Assembly (NCBI GenBank): GCA_944324385.1
Contig: CALUWD010000005.1
Location: 29,948 to 93,947 of the forward strand
Origin: Candidatus Gastranaerophilales bacterium
GTDB taxonomy: Bacteria > Cyanobacteriota > Vampirovibrionia > Gastranaerophilales > Gastranaerophilaceae
Length of the DNA: 64,000 nt
Reading direction: 5' to 3'
Part shown: positions 8,476 to 17,265 of the stretch, piece after piece
Layout: every line of letters begins with the position of its first letter
How positions within the stretch are numbered: the first letter of the stretch is position 1
Notes under the pieces: generated by a model
The model's database searches: none
What the model was told of the DNA's origin: nothing
Seen by the model: only the letters and a program-made list of their open reading frames with translations
Translations under genes and position numbers: made by a program

Positions 8476-9009
8476 TTGTTAGAAAACGGTTACATTCAAA
8501 TTTACACAGGAGACGGAAAGGGTAAAACTACTGCATCTTTGGGTTTAGCACTAAGAGCCTTAGGTCATGGCTGGAAAGTTTTAATTATCCAGTTTACAAA
8601 AGGTGATCAGGGTACAACTTATGGCGAAATCGCGTCTTCTCACCGTTTTAGCGACAATTTGGAAGTAAAACAATTTGGTCTTGATAGAGTTTGCTACTCT
8701 CACAATATGAATATTGATGATTACAAGGAAGCAAAACGCGGCTGGGAATGCGCTAAGGAAGCTATTATGAGCGGTAAGTACGGCCTTGTTATTCTTGATG
8801 AAATTAATATTTGTATTGATATGGGCATGATTAAAGTTCAAGATGTTAAAAACACTCTTTTAAATAAACCTAAAAATCTTGAAATTGTTTTAACAGGCAG
8901 AAATGCTCATCAAGAGCTTATTGCAATGGCTCATCTTGTAACAGAAATGCAACCTGTTAAGCATTACTTTAACATCGGAGTAATGGCAAGACGCGGTATT
9001 GAATATTAA
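8476..9009 (+). CDS. cobO: Cob(I)yrinic acid a,c-diamide adenosyltransferase
   Basis: Transfers the adenosyl group of ATP to cob(I)alamin or cobinamide. It has the CobO/BtuR Walker A GDGKGKTTASLGLALRALGH near the N-terminus, the segment LVILDEINICIDMG, and a C-terminal VTEMQPVKHYFNIGVMARRGIEY typical of the family. Length is about 177 residues. GGAGG at 8466-8470 would be inside the protein if the GTG at 8464 were used, so the TTG at 8476 is preferred. No other corrin genes are nearby, which suggests corrinoid salvage rather than de novo synthesis. Confidence 0.9.
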   Translation: MLENGYIQIYTGDGKGKTTASLGLALRALGHGWKVLIIQFTKGDQGTTYGEIASSHRFSDNLEVKQFGLDRVCYSHNMNIDDYKEAKRGWECAKEAIMSGKYGLVILDEINICIDMGMIKVQDVKNTLLNKPKNLEIVLTGRNAHQELIAMAHLVTEMQPVKHYFNIGVMARRGIEY

Positions 9010-9082
9010 GAATAGCAAAAACTTGTTGTATTATTTATTTATGATACAATACTAATTGGAAAAGATTTTTTAATGGGGAAAT

Positions 9083-9110
9083 GGGGGTTTTGTTAAACTC
9101 CCTTTTTTTT
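9083..9110 (+). terminator. Terminator of cobO
   Basis: GGGGGTTT pairs with AAACTCCC (one G-T pair) around a TGTT loop, followed by eight T. Confidence 0.85.
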
Positions 9111-9351
9111 ATTCTGAAATTAATTTTAACTTTTCCTCTTTAGGTAAATGCTTTATGCGATATTCTTCTTTTTGCGCTTCGCTTCTGTTTTCAAATTCTT
9201 TTGTGTAGACAATTTTAACAGGTTTATGCGCGCGTGTGTATTTTGCACCTTTACCGCTTAGGTGCTCTTGAAATCTTTTTTGAACATCGCGTGCAATGCC
9301 GCAGTATAGCGTGTTATCTTGAGTTTGCAAGATGTAGAGATAATATTTCAT
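9109..9351 (-). CDS. GIY-YIG nuclease-fold protein (YhbQ/UPF0213-like)
   Basis: A single-domain protein of 80 residues. It contains the compact fold signature YYLYILQTQDNTLYCGI, the Arg-His helix (ARDVQKRFQEHLSGKGAKYT) and a terminal YRIKHLPKEEKLKLI. The catalytic-type Tyr, Arg and Glu positions appear present. Proteins of this type have been linked to structure-specific DNA cleavage, but the physiological role is uncertain. Its 5' end overlaps the 3' end of the dus gene by 38 bases, so the two are expected to be cotranscribed. Confidence 0.8.
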   Translation of the reverse strand: MKYYLYILQTQDNTLYCGIARDVQKRFQEHLSGKGAKYTRAHKPVKIVYTKEFENRSEAQKEEYRIKHLPKEEKLKLISE

Positions 9352-10267
9352 CTAAAACCTTTAAAACTTCGTCTAAACTTTCTATCCTAACTAAAACTTG
9401 ACGATATTTTGATGCATCTCTAACAGATGATATGTAAAAGTTATAAAATTTTCTCATAAATTTTATACCGTTTATTTCGCCACGCAAGTTAACTTCGCCT
9501 ATAATGTGCCTTTTTAAAATTTCAATTTTTTCTTCAAGTGTTGCTTCTTTTAAAATTTCACCTGTTTTAAAGTAATGTTCAATATGCCCTGCAAGAAAAG
9601 GATTGCCCATAAGCCCCCTACCTATGCTTATTCCATTTGCTCCAGTTATTTCAAGACATTTTATTGCATCTTGAACAGTTTTAATATCTCCGTTTGCATA
9701 GTAGGGTATGTTTATTTCATTTTTTAACTGCGCTAATTTTTCCCAATCTGCGCTTCCTGAATACATTTGAGAGCGAGTACGGGCATGAACGGTTATAAAA
9801 TCAACCCCTGCTTCTTCCATTGTTTTTGCAAATTCTACAAAATTAATTTCATCTAAACTCCAGCCTAAGCGGAATTTTGCACTTAGCGGAACATCAATTA
9901 CATCTTTTATGGCTTTTACTATGTCCGAGGCAAGTTTTGGATTTCTCATCATAGCAGCCCCATCTGTTCCTTTTACAACTTTATTTACGGGGCAGCCAAA
10001 ATTTATATCAATTGAGCTTGCTCTTTCGTTTAAAAACTTAGCTGCACGTGCCATTATATGCGGTTTATGCCCACTTAATTGAAAAGAAAGCGGATATTGT
10101 GATTTGTCGTATTCTATAATAAGTGTTTTTTGGTTATTAACAAGCGCTTCAGAGGAAATCATCTCTGTTGTTAAAAGAGTTTCTTTTGATTTTTCTCTTA
10201 CCAGAATTCTGTATATTGTGTCAGATATGCCTGCAAGCGGTGCTTGTATTATTTTTATGTTCTTCAT
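9314..10267 (-). CDS. dusB: tRNA-dihydrouridine synthase
   Basis: FMN enzyme that reduces uridine to dihydrouridine in the tRNA D-loop. It has 317 residues. The barrel start (IQAPLAGISDTIYRILVRE), the catalytic Cys motif INFGCPVNKVVKGTDGAAMM, the phosphate-binding GANGISIGRGLMGNPFL and the helical C-terminal domain (IKFMRKFYNFYIS) are all present. The pattern fits the DusB group of bacterial enzymes. It overlaps the TPR gene upstream by four bases and the GIY-YIG gene downstream. Confidence 0.9.
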   Translation of the reverse strand: MKNIKIIQAPLAGISDTIYRILVREKSKETLLTTEMISSEALVNNQKTLIIEYDKSQYPLSFQLSGHKPHIMARAAKFLNERASSIDINFGCPVNKVVKGTDGAAMMRNPKLASDIVKAIKDVIDVPLSAKFRLGWSLDEINFVEFAKTMEEAGVDFITVHARTRSQMYSGSADWEKLAQLKNEINIPYYANGDIKTVQDAIKCLEITGANGISIGRGLMGNPFLAGHIEHYFKTGEILKEATLEEKIEILKRHIIGEVNLRGEINGIKFMRKFYNFYISSVRDASKYRQVLVRIESLDEVLKVLDEILSLHLANSR

Positions 10268-12423
10268 TTTTTAGCGTTTAAAAATTCTCTTAACTGTCCA
10301 ACTCTTTCTTTTGCAAATTTTGTATACTCATCTTGAGCATTTTCCTTTAATTTTAACTCAAGAAATTTGTCGTAATTTGTAACTGCTTCTTGATATTTTT
10401 CAAGATTATCAAGCCCCAAGGCGTAGGAATAATAACCAAGAGCAAAGTTCGGATCTGAACTTATTGCAAGCTTGAATTGCTCATTTGCGTCTTTTTGATT
10501 TTTTTGTTCTTCAAAGATTAATCCCTTATAGTAAAGAGCATAGGTATTTTTGGGTTCTTGTGAGAGCACCTTATTCAAGAGCGAAAGTGAAGTATTAAAG
10601 TCTTTTTTCTCGTATTGTTCAATTGCTTTTTCAAGATTTTGAGCTAGCTCGCCCTCTTGAATAGCGGCAATTGCTTCTTTTGCATTTGTATTTTGCGGAT
10701 TTATTGCAACAATTTTATTTAAAAGTTCAAGAGCTTTTGTTTGATTTTTTAACTCATTGTATGACATAGCGCAAACATAAAGTACATCTTGATTTTTCGG
10801 GTCTTTTTGCAAAACTTTTTCATAATTTTGAACTGCTGATTGATAATTTTTCATTTCATAGTAGCAGTTTGCAATAGCAAGGGTAACCTCAGGTGTCTGC
10901 TGTGGGATTTTTAAGTAGTTTTGCAGTGCTTGTTGATAATTACCTGCTTCGTAGAGTTTTGTAGCATTTTCATAAACTTGCCCTGCTTGAGATTTTTCAA
11001 GAGCGTCTTTTTGTGCTAAAAGTTCTGCACCATAGGGAATTTGTGCTATACCTTGATTTAAAATTGCAAGTGCGCTTGCATAATCATTTTTAAGTGTATA
11101 AATTTGCGCAATATTTATATAGTTTTCTTGTTTTTTAGGATTTAGCGTCATTGCTCGCTTGTAGTAAGTTATAGCCTCGTCATATCTTTTTTGTTTGTGC
11201 ATTTCATAAGCGTAAGCATACTGCAAGTCATAGTTATTAGGGTTTGAGTTAGCCTCAACCATCATATAGTTGTATTTTTCTTCAGGGCTGAACTTGCTTG
11301 TTACAATGTCTGCAATTGCATTTTTTGCATCATTGTCATCAGGTTTTATTGCAAGTATTGCTTTGTATTGCGCAAGCGCATTTTTATAGTCTTTTTTGCC
11401 TTCGTAAGTTGCAGCTTTGTACCTTATAATTTCAAGGTCGTTTGGGTTTTTGACAAGTAATTTATCATATTGCGCTATTGCCATTGTGGTCATATTTTGT
11501 GCAGTGTATAATGACGCCAGATTTAAAAGAGCTGTTCTGTCGTTAGGTTCAAGAGAAAGGGCTTTTAGATACTGGTTTTTAGCTGAAATTAAATCGCCTT
11601 TCATTTGAAAAACCGTACCTAAATTAATGTAGGCCTGAACATCATTTTTGTTGTTTGTAATTCTTGAGCGCCAGAGATTTTCAAGAATATCAAGCAATTC
11701 GGGGTTTTTCTCTCCGTATTTAAGTGCAAGATTATATTCTTCGGCTGCTGCGTCTTGATTATTAACTTCATCAAGAATTGTTGCATATTTAAAGTGAATT
11801 TTTGCATCTTTAGAATCTGCTTTAATGGCTTCCCTGTAGCAGTTCATAGCTTCACCCTTATTATTTAGGGCTTTAAAAATATCCCCTGCTTTTTCATTTG
11901 CGCTTTTTGCATACTGTGCATTGTTTAATGTTAAAAAGTCGTAAGCTGCTGCAGGTAATTCTCCTTGAGCCCTTAGAGTATTAGCATTTTGGAATTTTTG
12001 AGCAGGGGTTAAGTTTGCTTCATATTTTTTTTGTAGCGATAAAAGGCTGTTTTGGGTTGAATTTACCATCGAGGCTAGTTGAGGGGAGTTTTGCTCGCTT
12101 TCCCAATATTTCATATAAAAAAGCGCACTTTTTAAATCAGTAATTGCTTTTTTCGGGTTTTTTTCTTCATCCAGATAATATTGCGCGCGTGCTAAATATG
12201 CGCTGCATAAGGATTGTCTGACTGTTGCATCATAAGGTTGAAATCTTAAAACTTTTTTAAATTCTATTATGGCTGATGTGTATCTTTTATTTTTCAGATA
12301 AGAAACACCATTGTTAAAATACAAATTGTATTTTTGTATTTCCTCTTGTGTGGGCTGTTGGGCATAAGTTAAATTTGTAAAAAACATCATCGCGGCAAAT
12401 GCTACAATCAGCCTTTTTCTCAT
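10264..12423 (-). CDS. Large secreted tetratricopeptide-repeat protein
   Basis: A protein of 719 residues with an N-terminal signal peptide (MRKRLIVAFAAMMFFTNLTYA, cleavage predicted after TYA) followed by TPR units over nearly the whole length. Repeats carry the usual pattern (for example DAKIHFKYATILDEVNNQDA and YINLGTVFQMKGDLISAKNQ). No catalytic domain is visible. It is probably a periplasmic or envelope scaffold for protein assemblies. The TTG at 12432 is possible, but AAGG nine bases before the ATG at 12423 favours the latter. It is the first gene of a unit with dusB. Confidence 0.8.
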   Translation of the reverse strand: MRKRLIVAFAAMMFFTNLTYAQQPTQEEIQKYNLYFNNGVSYLKNKRYTSAIIEFKKVLRFQPYDATVRQSLCSAYLARAQYYLDEEKNPKKAITDLKSALFYMKYWESEQNSPQLASMVNSTQNSLLSLQKKYEANLTPAQKFQNANTLRAQGELPAAAYDFLTLNNAQYAKSANEKAGDIFKALNNKGEAMNCYREAIKADSKDAKIHFKYATILDEVNNQDAAAEEYNLALKYGEKNPELLDILENLWRSRITNNKNDVQAYINLGTVFQMKGDLISAKNQYLKALSLEPNDRTALLNLASLYTAQNMTTMAIAQYDKLLVKNPNDLEIIRYKAATYEGKKDYKNALAQYKAILAIKPDDNDAKNAIADIVTSKFSPEEKYNYMMVEANSNPNNYDLQYAYAYEMHKQKRYDEAITYYKRAMTLNPKKQENYINIAQIYTLKNDYASALAILNQGIAQIPYGAELLAQKDALEKSQAGQVYENATKLYEAGNYQQALQNYLKIPQQTPEVTLAIANCYYEMKNYQSAVQNYEKVLQKDPKNQDVLYVCAMSYNELKNQTKALELLNKIVAINPQNTNAKEAIAAIQEGELAQNLEKAIEQYEKKDFNTSLSLLNKVLSQEPKNTYALYYKGLIFEEQKNQKDANEQFKLAISSDPNFALGYYSYALGLDNLEKYQEAVTNYDKFLELKLKENAQDEYTKFAKERVGQLREFLNAKK

Positions 12424-12546
12424 ATTTTGCAACCTTTCAATAAACTTTCCTCTTTGTTTGATTATAATACAACGATAAATTTTTTCATACCCTTTAAAGC
12501 TATTTTTGGTATTATTTATTTGTGGTCAATTATTTGAGGTAAAGTT

Positions 12547-13209
12547 TTGAAAACAGAATTTATTTCTCATAACAAAAATTCTCTTATAATTTTTTTCTGC
12601 GGTTTTTATACTGATGCAAACTGCTTTATAGAGTTTGACAATGGTAAAAGCGATTTGCTTTTTGTTTACGATTATTCAGACATGCAAACTAATCCGCTTG
12701 AATATTTTGATTTTTTGGGATATACGCAAATAAGCGTTATAGCTTATTCTTACGGTGTTTGGGCTCTTAATTATGTTTATAATCAAGATTTGCTACCGCA
12801 AGTAGATTCAAGTTGCGCGCTGTGTGGTACTTTTTGTCCCATTGATAACGAGTATGGCGTGAATGAAAAAGTGTATGAAATTATGATGCGCTCGCTAAAT
12901 GCTGATACTATTGATAAATTCGAAAAAAAGATGGCAATAGGCTCAAGCTCTCCGCTAAATATTAAAAGTGCAAATCGAAAAATAGAAAATCTTTTAGACG
13001 AACTTTTAAATATAAAAATTGTTTCAAAAAATACTTGGTTTAAAAAGAATTTTGATTTTGACAAAGTTGTTTTGGCTAAAAAAGATAGAATTTTCCCTTA
13101 TTCTTCTCAGGCAAACTTTTGGGCAGCGCATAGAAATAAAGTAGAGCTTGAGTGTGGGCATTTTCCGTTTTTTGAATTTAGAGATTTTGATGAAATTCTT
13201 GCAGGTTAA
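12547..13209 (+). CDS. bioG: Pimeloyl-ACP methyl ester esterase, BioG type
   Basis: A 220-residue alpha/beta hydrolase of the DUF452/BioG family. It removes the methyl group from pimeloyl-ACP methyl ester, ending the synthesis of the biotin pimelate moiety. The nucleophile elbow is AYSYGVWALNYVY (Ser in YSYG), the Asp lies in AKKDRIFPY and the His in ECGHFPFFE. The start is a TTG at 12547 preceded by GAGG. It is followed after two bases by bioC, the methyltransferase that makes its substrate, which supports the call. Confidence 0.85.
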   Translation: MKTEFISHNKNSLIIFFCGFYTDANCFIEFDNGKSDLLFVYDYSDMQTNPLEYFDFLGYTQISVIAYSYGVWALNYVYNQDLLPQVDSSCALCGTFCPIDNEYGVNEKVYEIMMRSLNADTIDKFEKKMAIGSSSPLNIKSANRKIENLLDELLNIKIVSKNTWFKKNFDFDKVVLAKKDRIFPYSSQANFWAAHRNKVELECGHFPFFEFRDFDEILAG

Positions 13210-13211
13210 TT

Positions 13212-13922
13212 ATGGATAAGGCGCTTGATTTTTCAAAGGCTTCAAAGTCTTACAGGGATAATGCGATTGTGCAGAAACAAATGGCAAGGAGCTTATGTTT
13301 GTTGTGCGAAAAGTATTTTGGGAAAAAATATTCTAAAATATTTGAAATTGGCTGCGGTACTGGACTTTTGAGCGAAAATATAGTTAAAAATTTTATATTT
13401 GATGAACTTATTTTAAACGATATAACTGATAATTTTACTGGTTTAAATTACCCGTTTTTAAAAGGCGATGTTACAAAGATTGATTTAGCTAAAAACTGTA
13501 ATTTAATAATTTCAAATGCGTGTTTTCAGTGGATTTTGGATATTGAGAACTTTTTATTAAAAATAAAAAGTTCTCTTGCAAATGATGGTGTACTTGCTTT
13601 TTCAAGTTTTGGCAAGGATAACTGTATTCAATTTAAAAGCATTGTAAATGCAGGGCTTTTTTATGTTGACTATTTAAAAATTTTACCTGAGTGTGGATAT
13701 GAAATTGTTGAATACGAAAGGGAAATTCAAACTATTTATTTTTCCTCCCCAATTGAGGTTTTAAGGCACATTAAATCAACAGGTGCGATGGTTAGTGATA
13801 ATCATAAGTGGAACAAAGAGCGCCTTAAAACCTTTGAAGCTAGGTATAGAGAGCTTTTTGGGGATGAAAACGGGGTTGCACTTACTTATAATCCTGTTTA
13901 TGTGCTTGCAAAGGTTAAATAA
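13212..13922 (+). CDS. bioC: Malonyl-ACP O-methyltransferase
   Basis: A SAM-dependent methyltransferase of 236 residues that methylates malonyl-ACP to start pimelate synthesis for biotin. The SAM-binding motif is IFEIGCGTGLLSENIVKNF. The family features ISNACFQWILDIENFLL and a C-terminal STGAMVSDNHKWNKERLK are present. It directly follows bioG, so both ends of the BioC-BioG pathway are encoded here. Its last eight bases overlap the convergent sigma factor gene. Confidence 0.85.
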   Translation: MDKALDFSKASKSYRDNAIVQKQMARSLCLLCEKYFGKKYSKIFEIGCGTGLLSENIVKNFIFDELILNDITDNFTGLNYPFLKGDVTKIDLAKNCNLIISNACFQWILDIENFLLKIKSSLANDGVLAFSSFGKDNCIQFKSIVNAGLFYVDYLKILPECGYEIVEYEREIQTIYFSSPIEVLRHIKSTGAMVSDNHKWNKERLKTFEARYRELFGDENGVALTYNPVYVLAKVK

Positions 13923-14814
13923 CATAACTTATTAACATTTCCCTGCAAACTTTTGTAGAGTGGATTTTTGACAGTGCGCGTTTTTCAATTTGCCTTATGC
14001 ATTCTTTTGTAACACCATAAATGTTGCCTATTTCCTCAAGTGTTTTTCTTGCGCTTTCATTTAGTCCAAAACGCATTGTAAGGACTTCTTTTTCTCTTGT
14101 TTTAAGACACTCTAGCGCGCAATTAATGTCATGTTTTAGCTGTTCATCAAGAACATATTTTTCAACATTTTGTTTTTCGTCTTCTATTATTTCACTAAGG
14201 CTCATTTCGCGTGTACCTTTTGAATCATTTTGTGTTTCAAAGCCTGTTTCAAGAGATAGCGCCTTGTTAAAAGCATTTAAAAATAAGTCAATTTTTTCTT
14301 CACTGTAGCCAATTTTTTCTGCTGCTTGCGAGTTTTTTATGCTGCAGCCGTATTTTTGCTCCAAGCTGGTTTTTGCTTTTTTGTATCTTGATAGTGTTTC
14401 TTGAATGTAGACAGGAATCTTCATTGAATATGATTGCTCTGAAATTGCCTTAAACATTGCTTGTTTAATCCACCAGGTAGCATAAGTAGAGAATTTATAG
14501 CCTAATTTCCAGTTAAACTTGTCAGCCGCTGCCATAAGCCCCATATTGCCTTCTTGAATAAGGTCGCACATACTCAATGTTGTTGTGTGGATTGATTTTT
14601 TAGCTACATTAAAAACAAGTCTTAAGTTAGACTGTACCAATTTTTTCTTTGCATCTAAATCACCTTGAGCCATTTTTTGGGCAAGCTCTTTTTCTTCGCT
14701 TGCGCTTAAAATAGGATATTTTGCAATTTTTCTTACGTACTCACCTAAATTTTCGTCAAAGTTTACAATTTTTGCGCAGTTAAAATAACTTTTGTTGTTA
14801 ATTGTTTTTTTCAT
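13915..14814 (-). CDS. Sigma-70 family RNA polymerase sigma factor (alternative)
   Basis: About 299 residues. Region 1.2 (YVRKIAKYPILSASEEKELA), region 2 (LVFNVAKKSIHTTTLSMCDL, GYKFSTYATWWIKQAMFKAI), region 3 (IPVYIQETLSRYKKA) and region 4 (CLKTREKEVLTMRFGLNE with RKTLEEIGNIYGVTKECI) are all present. It lacks the long N-terminal region 1.1 of a primary sigma factor, so a group 2 or 3 alternative sigma factor is likely. AGGAG abuts an ATG at 14823; the ATG at 14814, nine bases downstream, is preferred. The gene is convergent with bioC. Confidence 0.85.
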   Translation of the reverse strand: MKKTINNKSYFNCAKIVNFDENLGEYVRKIAKYPILSASEEKELAQKMAQGDLDAKKKLVQSNLRLVFNVAKKSIHTTTLSMCDLIQEGNMGLMAAADKFNWKLGYKFSTYATWWIKQAMFKAISEQSYSMKIPVYIQETLSRYKKAKTSLEQKYGCSIKNSQAAEKIGYSEEKIDLFLNAFNKALSLETGFETQNDSKGTREMSLSEIIEDEKQNVEKYVLDEQLKHDINCALECLKTREKEVLTMRFGLNESARKTLEEIGNIYGVTKECIRQIEKRALSKIHSTKVCREMLISYVI

Positions 14815-15211
14815 AAAAGACATCTCCTAAATATTTCTAACCATAATTTTTGACAATAAAATGTTTGGCGTTTTGCACGCCACGCTAAGCCTTTTTGGGC
14901 TTAAATTTTAGCAATAAAAAACTAATAAGATATAACAGAATTTTTTGCGAATTTTTTATGCTTCGCTAAAACAATGACCGTATGTAGATAACAACAACTG
15001 ATATATTTTGTATATCTTTAATATATCACTCGATATAAAAAATAACAAGCCTATTGTTAAGAAAAATTAAGATGAATTTAAAAAATGATTCTATTCTTAA
15101 TATTTCTTAATATTAAAACAAAACAGAAAACTCCCGCTAATAGCACTGATTTTTACCTATTGTTAAGTTTTGTAAATAAAAAACAAAAACGCGCAATTTT
15201 TAAAAAGAGAA

Positions 15212-15232
15212 ATACTTTATATATATGTAAGC
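15212..15232 (+). promoter_or_regulatory. Putative promoter or operator, second copy of the 3183-3203 element
   Basis: This stretch contains ACTTTATATATATGTAAG and is identical over 21 bases to the complement of 3183-3203. Its position just upstream of the hairpin-ended transcript candidate fits a promoter -10 region or an operator. Confidence 0.45.
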
Positions 15233-15234
15233 GA

Positions 15235-15358
15235 TAACTAAGATATAACAAACATAAAAGATATACTTTCTAACCAACACACACTAACCTTCACTTCACA
15301 CACGAGGAATTACTAAAACAAGTATTCCGAGAGGCTTTTGATAATCAAAAGCCTTTTT
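15235..15358 (+). ncRNA. Candidate small RNA with intrinsic terminator
   Basis: Downstream of the AT-rich element lies about 70 bases of unstructured, CA-rich sequence (15270-15303). It is followed by a hairpin GGAAT-ACT / AGT-ATTCC (15306-15328, one bulged T) and then a strong terminator (15332-15358). All frames are short and stop often. The arrangement suits a regulatory RNA of about 120 bases. It could instead be an attenuator-type leader for ribH, whose start is 59 bases beyond. No homology to a named RNA was recognised. Confidence 0.4.
15332..15358 (+). terminator. Rho-independent terminator upstream of ribH
   Basis: AGGCTTTTGA pairs with TCAAAAGCCT around a TAA loop, followed by five T. 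It ends the small RNA candidate. Confidence 0.85.
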
Positions 15359-15416
15359 CTTTATGTAAAAATATTTTTGTGCTAATATCCTTTTGTAAAG
15401 GTTAAGGGGATATTTT

Positions 15417-15887
15417 ATGCCAAATATTATAGAAGGTAATTTATACGCAAATACATCAGACAAGTTTTGCATTATTGTTTCAAGGTTTAATGAATTTATA
15501 AGCTCGAAACTTTTAGCTGGTGCGCTGGACTCTTTTGTAAGACTGGGAGTTGAGGAGAACAATGTCGATGTTATTTGGGTTCCAGGTGCTTTTGAAATTC
15601 CTTTAATGGCAAAAAAAGCGGCTCAAACAAAAAAATATTGTGCAATTGTTACTCTTGGTGCGGTTATTAAAGGTTCTACCAGCCATTACGATTATGTTTG
15701 TGCTGAAGTTTCAAAAGGTGTTGCTTCTGTTTCATTGTCAGAAGGTCTACCTGTGATTTTTGGAGTACTTACCACAGATAATATCGAACAAGCAATTGAG
15801 CGTGCAGGTACAAAAGCAGGCAATAAGGGTGCTGACGCTGCTAAAGCTGCTATTGAAATGGCAAATCTAATTGCGAATTTAAAGTAA
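15417..15887 (+). CDS. ribH: 6,7-dimethyl-8-ribityllumazine synthase
   Basis: Condenses the ribitylamino-uracil with dihydroxybutanone phosphate in the penultimate step of riboflavin synthesis. It has 156 residues, the family length. Substrate contacts are visible in SRFNEFI (residues 22-28), [25 protein letters not shown] (with the catalytic His) and [23 protein letters not shown] is a good SD seven bases before the ATG. No other rib genes are adjacent and no FMN riboswitch consensus was seen upstream. Confidence 0.95.
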   Translation: MPNIIEGNLYANTSDKFCIIVSRFNEFISSKLLAGALDSFVRLGVEENNVDVIWVPGAFEIPLMAKKAAQTKKYCAIVTLGAVIKGSTSHYDYVCAEVSKGVASVSLSEGLPVIFGVLTTDNIEQAIERAGTKAGNKGADAAKAAIEMANLIANLK

Positions 15888-15934
15888 AAAATCAATCTTT
15901 AGATTGATATGTATTTTAAACCTCAAGATTGATG

Positions 15935-15998
15935 ATACTCTCCCAAAAAAACGCTATTGTTTAATTATAAACTTCAAACAACGGATTAGGGAGAGTAT
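15935..15998 (+). promoter_or_regulatory. Inverted repeat that can mask the ribosome binding site
   Basis: ATACTCTCCC (15935-15944) is the exact complement of GGGAGAGTAT (15989-15998). The right arm is the Shine-Dalgarno of the gene starting at 15999. The 44-base loop is AT-rich. A closed hairpin would hide the SD. Confidence 0.5.
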
Positions 15999-17138
15999 TT
16001 GAGTATTATGCAATGTAGATGTGTGTTTGATATTAAAAAAATATTTTTAGTAATCGCTGCCTTTATGCTTTTATGTTTATCGTCAGCTGCGCAAGAAAGT
16101 CTTATTACATCGGTTTCTATTTCTAAACCAAAAGAGCTTTATGGCGCGTATCAATTGACTGTTAAAACAGACAAACCTGTTGAATATAAGGAAAAAATCG
16201 AATCTTCTGACAGCATTTACTTTGACATTAAAAATGCAATAACTATTGATAATCTGGATACAATTTATGACAATGTTTCAGGTATAGACGCTTTAATTGT
16301 TCAGCAACTCGAAAATAATAAAGTTAGAATTTATGTTAATGGTGTTAACACAAGTAATACAAAGTTTGTGTTAAAAACAAAACAACAAACAGGTTCTAGT
16401 GAAACAAATCAAATAACTCTAAATAGGCCAATAAGGGAGTATCGTCCAACAAATGATATAAATGAAATCGGCGAAGAAAACATTGACTGGAATGATAATT
16501 CTTTTAACCCTGAGCATTTATTTTCATCATTCTTTGGTTTATTTGGTCAAAAGTCAGATATGACTCTTGCGGTTTGCATAATGCTTCTTGTAGCTTGTGT
16601 TATTGTTTCAAAGAAAGTTTTTGCAAAAGTTAAGTTGCAAGAAGAACCCTTGATTGGCCTAAGTTCAACTTTTAAAACTGAAAAAGATGAAGAACAACGC
16701 GAGCAAAGTATTCAACCTGCTTTCACTGCTCCAAAAAGAGAACTACCCCCAATGAGGGCTGCACAAAATATTGCTTCTGCTTATGCACAAAGACCATACA
16801 AGCCACAAAGGCCACAGGTGCAACCTCAGCCTAGTGCTATTAAGAAAAATTATGCGCTTAATGCATATCAAAATTCACAAAAAAATCCATATGTAACAAA
16901 TGGTATGCAAAATAGGCCTACTCAAAGTGTTTCATACCAAAAAAGAGTTCAAAGACCATCTAATGATTATGTATCAAGAGTTCAAAAAACTGATACTCCT
17001 GCTCCAAGAAAACAAGGTGCGAGTGTTGAGAGTATTAAATTTCTTGAATCTGTAACAAAAATATACGAGCAAAGCGGAAGAAAAGACCTTGCGCAAGGCT
17101 TAAGAGATGGTATTAACAGAAGGAGATCAGCTGTTTAG
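15999..17138 (+). CDS. AMIN-like envelope protein with P/Q-rich tail
   Basis: A 379-residue protein with an N-terminal hydrophobic signal (IFLVIAAFMLLCLSSAAQ). An all-beta domain around residues 38-135 (QLTVKTDKPVEYKEKIES, IYFDIKNAITI, NNKVRIYVNG) resembles AMIN domains, which bind cell-wall material. A membrane helix follows near residue 190 (LAVCIMLLVACVIVSKKV). The C-terminal half is a Pro/Gln/Asn-rich linker ending in a short helix (SIKFLESVTKIYEQSGRKDL). The start is TTG at 15999; the ATG at 16008 is also possible. Function unknown; it is probably an inner-membrane protein with the AMIN-like part outside. Confidence 0.65.
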   Translation: MSIMQCRCVFDIKKIFLVIAAFMLLCLSSAAQESLITSVSISKPKELYGAYQLTVKTDKPVEYKEKIESSDSIYFDIKNAITIDNLDTIYDNVSGIDALIVQQLENNKVRIYVNGVNTSNTKFVLKTKQQTGSSETNQITLNRPIREYRPTNDINEIGEENIDWNDNSFNPEHLFSSFFGLFGQKSDMTLAVCIMLLVACVIVSKKVFAKVKLQEEPLIGLSSTFKTEKDEEQREQSIQPAFTAPKRELPPMRAAQNIASAYAQRPYKPQRPQVQPQPSAIKKNYALNAYQNSQKNPYVTNGMQNRPTQSVSYQKRVQRPSNDYVSRVQKTDTPAPRKQGASVESIKFLESVTKIYEQSGRKDLAQGLRDGINRRRSAV

Positions 17139-17167
17139 TTTATTGATAAAATAATACTCAACCAATA

Positions 17168-17194
17168 AGCCTCACCATTTTGAGGCATTTTTTT
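17168..17194 (+). terminator. Terminator after the AMIN-like gene
   Basis: AGCCTCA and TGAGGC form a stem around CCATTT, followed by A and seven T. Confidence 0.85.
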
Positions 17195-17265
17195 AGAAAA
17201 CCACCCCCTGTTGTCTTGAAATTGGGTTTAATATATAATTTAGAAGTTAGCATTACGGGAATTAA

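Larger units (their letters stand above)
14815..15416. other. Long gene-free region between sigma factor and ribH
   Basis: No convincing protein gene lies in these 600 bases. Two small hairpins are near the sigma factor start: TGGCG/CGCCA (14866-14882) and AAGCC/GGCTT (14887-14902). The centre is extremely AT-rich with TATA-like runs (15005-15030). The right part holds the candidate small RNA described separately. The left part is probably the sigma factor leader and promoter. Confidence 0.5.

Noticed and set aside
14887..14902. Hairpin AAGCC/GGCTT as a terminator
   Set aside because: A five-base stem with poor T run, located in a probable sigma factor leader.
15360..15416. FMN riboswitch before ribH
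   Set aside because: No RFN-type conserved sequence was seen; the region is short and AT-rich.
15296..15562. Minus-strand open frame across the ribH start
   Set aside because: It is a shadow of ribH and of the small RNA region, with no ribosome binding site.
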